Position numbers and translations under genes: made by a program
Part shown: positions 45,770 to 53,519 of the stretch, in pieces
Layout: the number at the start of each line of letters is the position of its first letter
How positions within the stretch are numbered: position 1 is the first letter of the stretch
DNA from: Pseudobutyrivibrio sp. MD2005
GTDB taxonomy: Bacteria; Bacillota; Clostridia; Lachnospirales; Lachnospiraceae
Assembly: GCF_000621865.1 (NCBI RefSeq)
Contig: NZ_KK211360.1
Span: 162,158-226,157, forward strand
Length of the DNA: 64,000 nucleotides
Direction of reading: 5' to 3'
The notes under the pieces: generated by a model
What the model was told of the DNA's origin: nothing
Databases searched by the model: none
The model's input: only the letters and a program-made list of their open reading frames with translations

Positions 45770-46951
45770 ATGCATTTGAATGATTATCAAATACAGGCTC
45801 TTAAAGAAATGAAAGATAGTAGAGCTGTTGACCCGAAATTATTAAATGCTTTTGTAGATAAGCATGGTGCAATGAACGTTTTTTTAAGATTTACACAAGA
45901 ACATGAAGAATTAAACATTTGTTTTCGTGGTAATAATAATGCTATAGAAATTTATTATTATAACCACGTTGTATGGAAACTCTCTGCTGGGAAAAATAGA
46001 TGTTGGAAAGTTTCGTTCAATATTGGACATGCTAAGGGCATGCCAAATGAAGTAGAGCTTCGAAAGTACTTTAAAGATCATGACTTCAAGATGAAACCCG
46101 ATGGAAAAACAATTTATATGGAAAAGAGTTATTATACAGACGAAGATATTAATTGTGATTTATGGTGTCGTTTTAAGGAAATAATGGATTACTATTTCCG
46201 CCCTAGTAACGGCTCTCCTAATATAGAAAAAAGATGGCAACACAAGTTTTTTAGGGATTTTCATAAGGATAAATATATATTTGATGGGCTGTATATTTAT
46301 GATTTGGAATATCATCAGAAACTGCCGCATAAGAAAGATTTGTTTAAGATATGGGGACTAAAAACAGATGAAGAGTTGAAGGAGATGAGAGTTCATTCAA
46401 CGATCATGAAAACTGACTTGGTGCCAGCAAAAAATGAGCCGGATTTTCTAGGAGTAGAATTTGATAAGAAAAAAAATGAGGTATGTCTAATATTTGGTGA
46501 AATAAAGTCATTGTATGATACTTGCGAAGGGCAGTCTGGAATATACACTCATTTGGATAGGATGAGAGAATATCTTAACTTAGACGTATTAATAAAAAAA
46601 AGAAAGGATGAGGCTGAGTCAATATTAAAACAATATGCTGCTATTGGCGACATAAATGATTCATATTGCTTTGACGGATTATCAGAGAAACTTAATGTTA
46701 AGAATGTTTTGGTATTAACTAATTCACAATACTTCAATGAAGAGCAATCCTCCGTGGTTGAATGGAAGCTAGGAGCAATCAAATATTTTGAGGACAACCG
46801 TGATTCTATAATAGAAAAGGCGCGAGCGTCTGAATGTGAGATATGGCTATTAAATAATATCCGCTGTGATGACGATCGTGTGATTTCTATGAATAATATA
46901 ACAAGATTGAATAAAGAGAATAATTATTCTATAAAAGAAGCAATGTGCTAA
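45770..46951 (+). CDS. Putative PD-(D/E)XK nuclease-like protein B
   Basis: 393 aa. PDFLGVEFDKKKNEVCLIFGEIKS contains Asp225 and Glu244-X-Lys246, again the PD-(D/E)XK arrangement. Start 45770 follows GGGAGGTG; the upstream ATG at 45752 lies on that site. The stop codon lies inside the terminator stem that follows. Different from protein A in sequence. Nuclease activity is inferred from the motif. Confidence 0.58.
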   Translation: MHLNDYQIQALKEMKDSRAVDPKLLNAFVDKHGAMNVFLRFTQEHEELNICFRGNNNAIEIYYYNHVVWKLSAGKNRCWKVSFNIGHAKGMPNEVELRKYFKDHDFKMKPDGKTIYMEKSYYTDEDINCDLWCRFKEIMDYYFRPSNGSPNIEKRWQHKFFRDFHKDKYIFDGLYIYDLEYHQKLPHKKDLFKIWGLKTDEELKEMRVHSTIMKTDLVPAKNEPDFLGVEFDKKKNEVCLIFGEIKSLYDTCEGQSGIYTHLDRMREYLNLDVLIKKRKDEAESILKQYAAIGDINDSYCFDGLSEKLNVKNVLVLTNSQYFNEEQSSVVEWKLGAIKYFEDNRDSIIEKARASECEIWLLNNIRCDDDRVISMNNITRLNKENNYSIKEAMC

Positions 46952-46973
46952 AAACAGCACATTGCTTCTTTTA
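46937..46973 (+). terminator. Island-type terminator T4
   Basis: GAAGCAATGTGCT pairs perfectly with AGCACATTGCTTC around AAAAAC, followed by TTTTATTAT. It includes the last codons and stop of the upstream gene. Confidence 0.85.
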
Positions 46974-47033
46974 TTATAGAAAAGTAATTGAAATGTTAGG
47001 AAGCACTTTGGTTATTTGAGGATGGAATAGATT

Positions 47034-48005
47034 ATGAATCAAGAATTAACTTATACGGAAAGAGCCTATACTAAGCTAGAGAATCTTTGTTATACAAGAT
47101 TTAAAACTATGTCTATTGATGATGGTATTGCGCGTAAGAGAATGGAAAATGAGTTGTTAGCGATAAAAAAGCAAGGCTCCTCACCAATGTATATTTTCGT
47201 ATATGACCTATTGACTGGAATACAAGCTAGCTCAAGACATTATTGCCTTAGAGGTGTTCAAGGGTCTTCTGTAGTAGCGTATCTGTTAGGATTGTCAGAG
47301 ATTAATCCAATATCTATATACCCAAAACTTTATTCTGAATTTGTTATAGGGAAAAATGGTCGAGGTCTGGCATCAATTGAGATTAACGTCACAAAGAAAA
47401 TGTATGCCGAAATAGTAAATTATTTGGAGCACTATATAGGCGGAGCCAAGATTAGATGCCAACACACTGAAAAAGGGCAATTAGTAGCTGTATATGTCAG
47501 TGCCCCACAGAAAAAGTTGTCATACTATCATAATGAAGAGGAGTTTCGTTTCGGTTTTAATAAGGTTTCTAGTCAGAAGAAACTTGGTAAGAGTATTATA
47601 ACTGGTCGTGTTTTTGATGCTGCCAATCCTAAATCTTTCGCTGAATTTGTGAAATGTCGTGGCCTTAGTTTTGGAGACGGAAACGGAGTTTGGGAAGATA
47701 ACGCTGAGGAATTATTTAAATCTGGTAAAGTTGAGCTAAAAGAACTGATTGCCCATAGGGAAGATGTATATGAATTCTTACTGAGTCATAATATAAATCA
47801 TGAAGAAGCATATAAAATAGCGGAAGATGTCACTTGGGGACGAATAAGAAAGAACGGGTGGAATGCTGATGATTTAGCCCTCATGTATAAAGCTGGTATT
47901 CCTGAATGGTTTATTAAATCTTGCAAAAAAATATTATATTTATTTCCTAGAGCACATAGCATTATGCTTCTTAAACACTATACAAAACTTTGTATTGATT
48001 CTTAA
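47034..48005 (+). CDS. Short PolC-like protein, catalytic residues lost
   Basis: 323 aa protein related to the catalytic core of DNA polymerase III PolC. RGVQGSSVVAYLLGLSEINP (73-92) matches the PolC palm segment RGSVGSSFVAxMLGITEVNP; residues 204-260 (FAEFVKCRGLSFGDGNGVW, ELIAHREDVYEFLL) and EWFIKSCKKILYLFPRAHSI (291-310) match the fingers region. The OB, exonuclease, PHP and much of the palm are missing, and the catalytic DIDLNF has become SIEINV (114-119), so polymerase activity is unlikely. Own promoter region and terminators on both sides. Confidence 0.75.
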   Translation: MNQELTYTERAYTKLENLCYTRFKTMSIDDGIARKRMENELLAIKKQGSSPMYIFVYDLLTGIQASSRHYCLRGVQGSSVVAYLLGLSEINPISIYPKLYSEFVIGKNGRGLASIEINVTKKMYAEIVNYLEHYIGGAKIRCQHTEKGQLVAVYVSAPQKKLSYYHNEEEFRFGFNKVSSQKKLGKSIITGRVFDAANPKSFAEFVKCRGLSFGDGNGVWEDNAEELFKSGKVELKELIAHREDVYEFLLSHNINHEEAYKIAEDVTWGRIRKNGWNADDLALMYKAGIPEWFIKSCKKILYLFPRAHSIMLLKHYTKLCIDS

Positions 48006-48147
48006 TAGAGGCTGTGTAAGGATATGAGGAAAAGTATTTTTTGTTGGGATAATGATTTTGATGGTATTTGAAATTGAGATGGCAGGAGATTCAAAAAATG
48101 AATGATTCACTGAAAAAAAGTGTGTCACATTCATTGTTCAAAAAGGT

Positions 48148-48177
48148 AATGCGCCACAAACCGCGCATTGCTTTTTT
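48148..48177 (+). terminator. Island-type terminator T5
   Basis: AATGCGC (48148-48154) pairs with GCGCATT (48163-48169) around CACAAACC, then GC and T6 ATTAT. Same design as T3 and T4. Confidence 0.75.
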
Positions 48178-48213
48178 ATTATAGAAGTATACTGTTTTTT
48201 TAGGAGCTTTATT

Positions 48214-48576
48214 ATGAACGAGTTAGAGAAGACAAAAATAATTATAGAGAGAAGGTATTATTCAGAACTATTCGATGCGATAACCCAGTATCTTCATGAA
48301 AATCTGGAAGCATTCTGGTTCGAGGGTGATTATTGTTATTAGTATCAGTTTGAGCTGGTATTATGTGATTACAAGATTGTTGAGCTATACTATGTGGCGG
48401 ATCAGGGAACAAAAATAATGGAAATAGTAGTAGAAGCTGACATCGAAGTTTTTGATGTGGAAGATATAGGATTGAATCGCAACATAATTGAGAAATTACG
48501 TATAGGCGCCAGCATTGATTTCTTGTATAAGAATTTTGAAGTTGTATATGTAGGGCAATACATGAGTAGCTTTTAA
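48214..48576 (+). pseudogene. Small gene with an in-frame amber codon
   Basis: A frame from ATG 48214 (after AGGAG) to the stop at 48576 is continuous except for TAG at 48340-48342. Both halves look coding: MNELEKTKIIIERRYYSELF... and, after the TAG, YQFELVLCDYKIVELYYVAD... with Asp/Glu-rich end. Full length would be 120 codons. Either a nonsense-inactivated gene or one read through. Family not recognised. A terminator follows. Confidence 0.6.
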
Positions 48577-48590
48577 TGAAGGCAATTTAA

Positions 48591-48625
48591 GCAATGTGCT
48601 AAAAAAGGTGCATTGCTTTTTTTAT
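48591..48625 (+). terminator. Island-type terminator T6
   Basis: GCAATGTGC pairs with the GGTGCATTGC arm around AAAAAA, then T7 ATTATT. Confidence 0.75.
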
Positions 48626-48691
48626 TATTTGATCTATAAGGTACATGATGTATTTGACACAGATAGATGAAAGCAAACGGAGGAATATGCA

Positions 48692-50752
48692 ATGCTATGT
48701 TATAACTTGAGCCTGCAATACAAATCTTTATTAAAGGTAGAAATTAAAGACGATGATAAAGATAAAAATAAAGAATATCTTGAAGATAAAATGGTAAAAC
48801 TGAATGCTGAGATATACTCTCACACTTCTCAAGATGACTTTTTTGCTGTTGGTTATAGTGCTGATGATGGCTGCTTAGAATTTGCGGTTGCGGTTTGGCC
48901 TGATAGGATTTCGGTTTCTAAGGTAATAAAGATAATAATGCGAGCTGTAGAAAAAACTTGTGGTGCTGAAGGTATTACAGTTTCACCAATTGAAGAAATA
49001 ACAACCAAGAAATATTCGGAAATGCTTGAAGAAGCTGATAATAGGGATTATATGCAAAGAAGTGTGAGAAAAACTAGTAGGGATCTTGACTTTGATTTCT
49101 ATGGGAACAGATATTTCAAGATAAATGAAATAATCACAGACAACGAAAAAATAAAAAAGAAATCAGCTATAGCCAGAGCCAGAGAAATAATGGCTGATAA
49201 AACACTTTATGATGAACTAGAGCGAATATATGCTCGCGGAAATGCGCGGAAGTTTTATGGCTATCCTGTACATTACAGCATTTCTTCAGGAAATAAAGAA
49301 TCTGGAATGGAAATTGTAAAATTGATGATCCAAATGCTCTACAGTCAGGGACGGATATTAAGTTCAAGAATTACTCTTTTAAGTCAAATAAAAGAAGACT
49401 GCTATGATGAGTCTGATCTTAAGCATGTGTGTAAACATGCTGACGGGGCAGCGATTGTAATAGATATGCGTGGTTCAGATGGTAATCATGGGAATTATGC
49501 AAGAAGCTATGAACGAGTAATAAGATATTTGGCTGAACTTGTTGAGGAATACCACTCAAAAACGCTATTTTTCTTTTTAGAAGAATTAGAAAATTCCGGT
49601 TTTGCAAAGGAATTGTTGATAAAAACTGAGGATTACGTAGACAGAATAGAGATACATGAGGGCACGGGGCAGCGTGAAGAGGCAATGGAGTATTTTCATT
49701 ATCTTGTGAAAAAAAGCAATTTTTCAGTTTTTGAGGATGATAGTTTGGGGGATTATCTACAGTCAGAGCGAAAAACATATAAATGCTATGATGTGCATGA
49801 TGCGTTCAATAAGTGGAGCAAGGACGTCCTTAAAACTAAAGCATACAGCTCTTATAAAGAGTGTAAATGCATTGCAAAGACAGGCGAGAAGAAAAGGAAG
49901 GACAGTGCTTACGTAGAATTACAGGAGATGATTGGACTTTCTGAGGTTAAGGCTTTGGCTAATCAGATTATTGCCTCGTATAAAATGCAGAGCATCCGTG
50001 ATGGGTATGGCATGCAGGATGGAGGAATTTCTAAGCATATGGTATTTACAGGTAATCCAGGAAGCGCCAAAACAACTGTTGCGAGGTTACTTACAGACAT
50101 ATTAACAGACGAAGGAGTGCTTAAAACCGGAGCATTGGTAGAGTGCGGAAGAGCTGATTTAGTTGGTAAATATGTGGGATGGACTGCTCGTATAGTTAGA
50201 GATAAGTTTAAGGAAGCTAGCGGTGGAGTGCTATTTATTGATGAGGCATATTCTTTGGTGGACGATAGAAATAGCTATGGTGCAGAGGCTATAAATACTA
50301 TTGTTCAAGAAATGGAAAATCAAAGAGATAATGTTATTGTAATATTTGCTGGCTATCCGGACAGGATGGAAAAGTTTTTGAATCAGAATGAAGGCTTAAG
50401 AAGCAGAATTGCTTTTCAAATTAATTTTCCAGATTATAACGGAGAGGAACTTACAAGTATTCTTAAGCTAATGGCAAAAAACAGAGGGCTGAAACTCGAT
50501 AATAAAGCAATTGAAAAATGTAGGAGTATTTGTGAAAGAGCCTGTACTGAAAAGGAATTTGGAAATGGACGTTTTGTGAGAAATTTGTTAGAGCAGGCAG
50601 TATTAAAGCAATCTCAAAGATTATATGCTGAATACAAGGATAAGGAAATACCTAAGGCAAGCGTTGAGAGATTAGAGGTCTCGGATTTCGAGGTTAATCT
50701 TTCAGATGCATGTCTCAAGAAAAAGGTTAATACTATAGGATTCGCTATTTGA
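48692..50752 (+). CDS. CbbX/SpoVK-like AAA+ ATPase 1
   Basis: 686 aa. The C-terminal third is a CbbX/SpoVK-type AAA+ module: Walker A GNPGSAKTT (about 454-462), ADLVGKYVGWTA pore-loop region, Walker B GVLFIDEAYSL (about 512-522), FAGYPDRM, and GLRSRIAFQINFPDY arginine-finger region. Residues about 190-380 look like a degenerate first AAA domain (GYPVHYSI in place of Walker A, AAIVIDMRGS in place of Walker B). N-terminal 150 aa are unknown. Usually such ATPases remodel another protein; the client is unknown. Paralogue of the gene at 55191. AGGAGG ribosome binding site. Confidence 0.85.
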   Translation: MLCYNLSLQYKSLLKVEIKDDDKDKNKEYLEDKMVKLNAEIYSHTSQDDFFAVGYSADDGCLEFAVAVWPDRISVSKVIKIIMRAVEKTCGAEGITVSPIEEITTKKYSEMLEEADNRDYMQRSVRKTSRDLDFDFYGNRYFKINEIITDNEKIKKKSAIARAREIMADKTLYDELERIYARGNARKFYGYPVHYSISSGNKESGMEIVKLMIQMLYSQGRILSSRITLLSQIKEDCYDESDLKHVCKHADGAAIVIDMRGSDGNHGNYARSYERVIRYLAELVEEYHSKTLFFFLEELENSGFAKELLIKTEDYVDRIEIHEGTGQREEAMEYFHYLVKKSNFSVFEDDSLGDYLQSERKTYKCYDVHDAFNKWSKDVLKTKAYSSYKECKCIAKTGEKKRKDSAYVELQEMIGLSEVKALANQIIASYKMQSIRDGYGMQDGGISKHMVFTGNPGSAKTTVARLLTDILTDEGVLKTGALVECGRADLVGKYVGWTARIVRDKFKEASGGVLFIDEAYSLVDDRNSYGAEAINTIVQEMENQRDNVIVIFAGYPDRMEKFLNQNEGLRSRIAFQINFPDYNGEELTSILKLMAKNRGLKLDNKAIEKCRSICERACTEKEFGNGRFVRNLLEQAVLKQSQRLYAEYKDKEIPKASVERLEVSDFEVNLSDACLKKKVNTIGFAI

Positions 50753-50787
50753 GTGGCGTGTTGGATACTTCAGAAATGGAGAAATCT

Positions 50788-51123
50788 ATGAGTGACTATA
50801 TTCGAGGTGTGTTTTGGCTTATTAAAGGTGAAATACTTGCTGTTCCTTTTGATGGCAATATAAATTTCGGCGTGGCAAAGTCAGGAAAGAACTATAATCA
50901 TAAGTTATTATGGGAGCATGTGAAACCGAAAAAATGTAACAAACCATATTATTATTATCCAAGAGGACGATTGGAATTTAGTAATAAAGGCAAGCCTTTA
51001 CTATATATGAATATAAACATTGGTGAAGAGTTTATCCCTATCATAATGGAACAATTTGGACTTAACGATAAGCCAATAATTCATTATGATGGTAGCAAAC
51101 ACTACAAATGTTACTTAGATTAA
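50788..51123 (+). CDS. Hypothetical protein downstream of the AAA+ gene
   Basis: 111 aa with many Tyr, Lys and Pro; IRGVFWLIKGEILAVPF, NYNHKLLWEHVKP and YYYYPRGRLEF are distinctive. Start 50788 is served by GGAG 7 bases upstream; a TTG at 50749 overlapping the AAA+ stop is less likely. Only 36 bp after the AAA+ gene, so probably co-expressed. Not recognised. Confidence 0.6.
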   Translation: MSDYIRGVFWLIKGEILAVPFDGNINFGVAKSGKNYNHKLLWEHVKPKKCNKPYYYYPRGRLEFSNKGKPLLYMNINIGEEFIPIIMEQFGLNDKPIIHYDGSKHYKCYLD

Positions 51124-51164
51124 TAGCGATTGTTTAAGGTGTAGATATTTTACAGTATAGGAAG

Positions 51165-51320
51165 ATGTATAAAGAGTTAGGTTTTACAAATCTGGATACT
51201 GTTATTGAACCGCAGGTTGTAGCAACAAGAAACTTTCATGAGCAGTACTATTTAGATTCAGATAAACTGGAGGATTATCTTCATTTTCGTTATGATTCCA
51301 GTAGGTCATTCCTTAAGTGA
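51165..51320 (+). other. Short open frame, possible gene remnant
   Basis: 51 codons reading MYKELGFTNLDTVIEPQVV... to TGA at 51318. Amino-acid composition is protein-like, and AGGAAG lies very close to the ATG. Could be a small gene or the tail of a lost one. Confidence 0.3.
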
Positions 51321-51393
51321 CCTGCAATAAATCATTTTAATCTAAAAATGTGAAAAGAAAATACTACAATTATTATATTTATGTAGCTTGTGT

Positions 51394-51445
51394 TTGACAG
51401 ATGTCAACTAATATGTTCTAATTGAACTGAAGGGTTCAATTAGAA
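51394..51445 (+). promoter_or_regulatory. Promoter with TetR-type operator
   Basis: TTGACA (51394-51399) and TCTAAT (51417-51422), 17 bp apart. TTCTAATTGAAC (51416-51427) and GTTCAATTAGAA (51434-51445) form a perfect 12-bp inverted repeat overlapping the -10 and start region. The -35 is itself in a TTGACA-GA-TGTCAA palindrome. Probably the autoregulatory site of the TetR protein encoded in the same operon. Confidence 0.75.
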
Positions 51446-51458
51446 GGAGGCGTCTAAA

Positions 51459-52028
51459 ATGAAAGTACTTGCAATACAAGGTAGCTATAGAAATAATGGA
51501 AAAACCTCTTCAATGTTAAAATATGCAATTAAGAGGGCAAAAGAGCTCGGGCATAAAGTGACTGAGCTTAATTTGTTTGAGAAAAGACTAGACTATTGCA
51601 AAAGTTGTGGGAAATGCGACGAGACAGGTCAGTGTGTGTATACAAATGATGATATAGAAGAAATTACTAGTCTGATAAAAAATACAGATGTTATTATACT
51701 TGCTGCACCGGTTTATTGGGGAAATGTTCCTGCGATTGTGAAGAATTTATTTGACAGGATGGTAGGAGCATCAATGAAACATACAAAGGCTTTTCCAATG
51801 CCTAGATTATCTGGAAAACGTTATATACTTCTTACGGCATGTCACACAAAAGCTCCATTTGACAAAATTTTTGGTCAGTCCTCAGGTATAGCTAAAAATG
51901 CAAAGGAATTTTTTAAAACAGCAGGAGTTAAAGAAATAGGTATGGCAGTATGTGATGATACAAATAATCGCGAAATCGTTCCAAACAAAATCCTCGCAAA
52001 GGTTAATAAATTAGTAGAGAGAATATAA
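51459..52028 (+). CDS. NADPH-dependent FMN reductase family protein
   Basis: 189 aa flavodoxin-like fold: IQGSYRNNGKTSSML phosphate loop, cysteine cluster CKSCGKCDETGQC, and LAAPVYWGNVPAIVKNLFDRM. Likely a flavin/quinone or xenobiotic reductase. AAGGAGG ribosome binding site. Forms an operon with the TetR gene 8 bp downstream, under a palindromic operator. Confidence 0.85.
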   Translation: MKVLAIQGSYRNNGKTSSMLKYAIKRAKELGHKVTELNLFEKRLDYCKSCGKCDETGQCVYTNDDIEEITSLIKNTDVIILAAPVYWGNVPAIVKNLFDRMVGASMKHTKAFPMPRLSGKRYILLTACHTKAPFDKIFGQSSGIAKNAKEFFKTAGVKEIGMAVCDDTNNREIVPNKILAKVNKLVERI

Positions 52029-52036
52029 GGTGATTT

Positions 52037-52666
52037 ATGGCACGCAGAAAAAGAGAAGATGCAATAGTACATCAAAAGCGGATTGCGGAGGCTGCAATAA
52101 AACTTTTTAGAACCAAGGATATCGATAAAACTAAAATGGACGAAATTGCTACACTGGCCGGGTACGGCAAAGCGACTCTGTATGTCTATTTCAAAAATAA
52201 ACAAGATATTGTCACGTTCTTATCATATTACAGTTTAACTAAATTAAGAGATTCCATACTCGATGCAATTAATATTGACGATAATCAAGAGCATGTGTTT
52301 TTAGGCGTGTGCAAATCAATAGAGAAATACGAAAAGGATTATCCTGAAATATTTAAAATGAGTTTGGGAAACATTTCGGAGAATCTCGATAAAGAAAGTG
52401 ACTGGGCCAAGCTAACATATGAGGTTGGTGAAGAAATAAATAAACTGATTATTGGCTATTTGGATGATGGAGTCTCTCAAGGAATATTTACTAAAATAGA
52501 TAATTATTATGAAGAAATATTTAGGATATGGGGCATGATTGCAGGAGTAATACTAATCGCTAATAGCAAAGAAGACTATTTAAAAGGAGAAGGATATTTC
52601 GAAAAAGAAGGATTCTTAGAAAACAGTTATAAAAAAATTTATAAGACTCTATTATTTCAAAAATGA
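52037..52666 (+). CDS. TetR family regulator
   Basis: 209 aa; N-terminal helix-turn-helix RIAEAAIKLFRTKDIDKTKMDEIATLAGYGKATLYVYFKNK in part (about 17-57) and a helical ligand domain. Probably represses its own operon with the flavin reductase via the inverted repeat at 51416-51445. Inducer unknown. Confidence 0.9.
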   Translation: MARRKREDAIVHQKRIAEAAIKLFRTKDIDKTKMDEIATLAGYGKATLYVYFKNKQDIVTFLSYYSLTKLRDSILDAINIDDNQEHVFLGVCKSIEKYEKDYPEIFKMSLGNISENLDKESDWAKLTYEVGEEINKLIIGYLDDGVSQGIFTKIDNYYEEIFRIWGMIAGVILIANSKEDYLKGEGYFEKEGFLENSYKKIYKTLLFQK

Positions 52667-52708
52667 TTGTAAAACGATTCCTGGTAATGGGTATCGCAAA
52701 CGAAATTG

Positions 52709-52825
52709 CAAATACAGGGGGCACAAATGTGACTATCGTTCAACTAACGGGGACAAAATTTGTTTACGGTGTCTACTTCTTTAATTTCATATGGTATCCC
52801 TTTCTGGATTCTAGACACACTTAAT
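52709..52825. repeat. R1-R2 repeat cluster
   Basis: Contains R1 (52709-52737, identical to 23913-23941) and R2 (52805-52825, identical to 40087-40107), 67 bp apart. The space includes GGGGACAAAATTTGTTTACGG. Looks like a short remnant of a mobile element whose pieces also occur near arrays A and B. The rest of the 330-bp gap to 52998 contains nothing else recognised. Confidence 0.6.
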
Positions 52826-52997
52826 AGAGGCAAATATGGAGCGTTAGATCAAATGGTGACAACAAGTGAATCGTCTTTAAACCTACTTATCACAACATAA
52901 AAATAACATATTTTTTTGATAGATTTATACTTAAGAAATTTCTAGATACATGCTCTGTGTTACTAGGAAGTGTATGCGATTAAAAAGAAGGTGTTAT

Positions 52998-53222
52998 ATG
53001 AGCGACGAAAAAAGAAGAGAAGAATTGAAAGCGCAAATCAATGAAAGGCTTGATATGCTTTCAATCGAAGAACTTGAGTATATTTCAGGAGGATATACTG
53101 ACCGTCCAAATGATGGATACGGTCGATTTTTAGTTACGGATAAGGAGCGAGAAGCACTATTTCATTTTATGGGAAAAGGAACATGTCCTTATTGCGGTAA
53201 AGTTTTAAGCTTGAGCGAATAA
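52998..53222 (+). CDS. Small protein with double-glycine-leader-like motif
   Basis: 74 aa. LSIEELEYISGG at 21-32 has the form of a bacteriocin/peptide double-glycine leader (LSxEELxxISGG). The remainder (YTDRPNDGYGRF... and CPYCGK near the end) is not a typical bacteriocin and carries a Cys pair suited to zinc or thiol chemistry. Start 52998 follows AAGAAGG. No C39-peptidase transporter lies nearby. Secreted-peptide role is a guess. Confidence 0.6.
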   Translation: MSDEKRREELKAQINERLDMLSIEELEYISGGYTDRPNDGYGRFLVTDKEREALFHFMGKGTCPYCGKVLSLSE

Positions 53223-53248
53223 AAATCACATCTTCATGTTTTCAAAAT

Positions 53249-53293
53249 TAAAAGTTTAAAAAGTCAAAAACTTTTCTACTTTTTAAACTTTTA
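53249..53293 (+). terminator. Long perfect hairpin
   Basis: TAAAAGTTTAAAAAGT (53249-53264) pairs perfectly over 16 bp with ACTTTTTAAACTTTTA (53278-53293). Confidence 0.65.
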
Positions 53294-53304
53294 GTCAACA
53301 AAGT

Positions 53305-53331
53305 ACCTGCAGATTTACTCTGCAGGTTTTC
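53305..53331 (+). terminator. Intrinsic terminator
   Basis: ACCTGCAG (53305-53312) pairs with CTGCAGGT (53320-53327), then TTTTCTT. Confidence 0.8.
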
Positions 53332-53333
53332 TT

Positions 53334-53380
53334 ATGCAATAGCAGCATCTGATTGCAAATCAGGTGTTTCTATATTGCAT
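53334..53380. other. Nested inverted repeat
   Basis: ATGCAATA (53334-53341) pairs with TATTGCAT (53373-53380), enclosing CATCTGATT/AATCAGGTG around GCA. Overlaps the 3' end of the small minus-strand gene. It lacks a T-run, so it may be a processing or stability element. Confidence 0.45.
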
Positions 53381-53519
53381 ATACGAAATATTTACATGAA
53401 TCTGTACGAATAAAATCTATGATTTCGTGTGAAATATTTCCTTCTAGCTCATTCCAAGAACCATCAAATATCTTGTTTAAAATATATACTTCTTTGATAA
53501 AAATCTTCCCATTATTCAT
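53370..53519 (-). CDS. Small protein coupled to DUF2779 gene
   Basis: 49 aa frame (MNNGKIFIKEVYILNKIFDG...CKYFVYAI). Its ATG lies inside the last codons of the DUF2779 gene (ATGAATAA, 8-nt overlap), the hallmark of translational coupling. May be a shortened form of a longer partner protein, since it ends abruptly. Unknown function; well placed but short. Confidence 0.5.
   Translation of the reverse strand: MNNGKIFIKEVYILNKIFDGSWNELEGNISHEIIDFIRTDSCKYFVYAI

Noticed and set aside
53339..53369. tRNA-Cys-like anticodon arm (loop TTGCAAA)
   Set aside because: No acceptor, D or T arm can be formed around it; the flanks instead make a simple nested inverted repeat.
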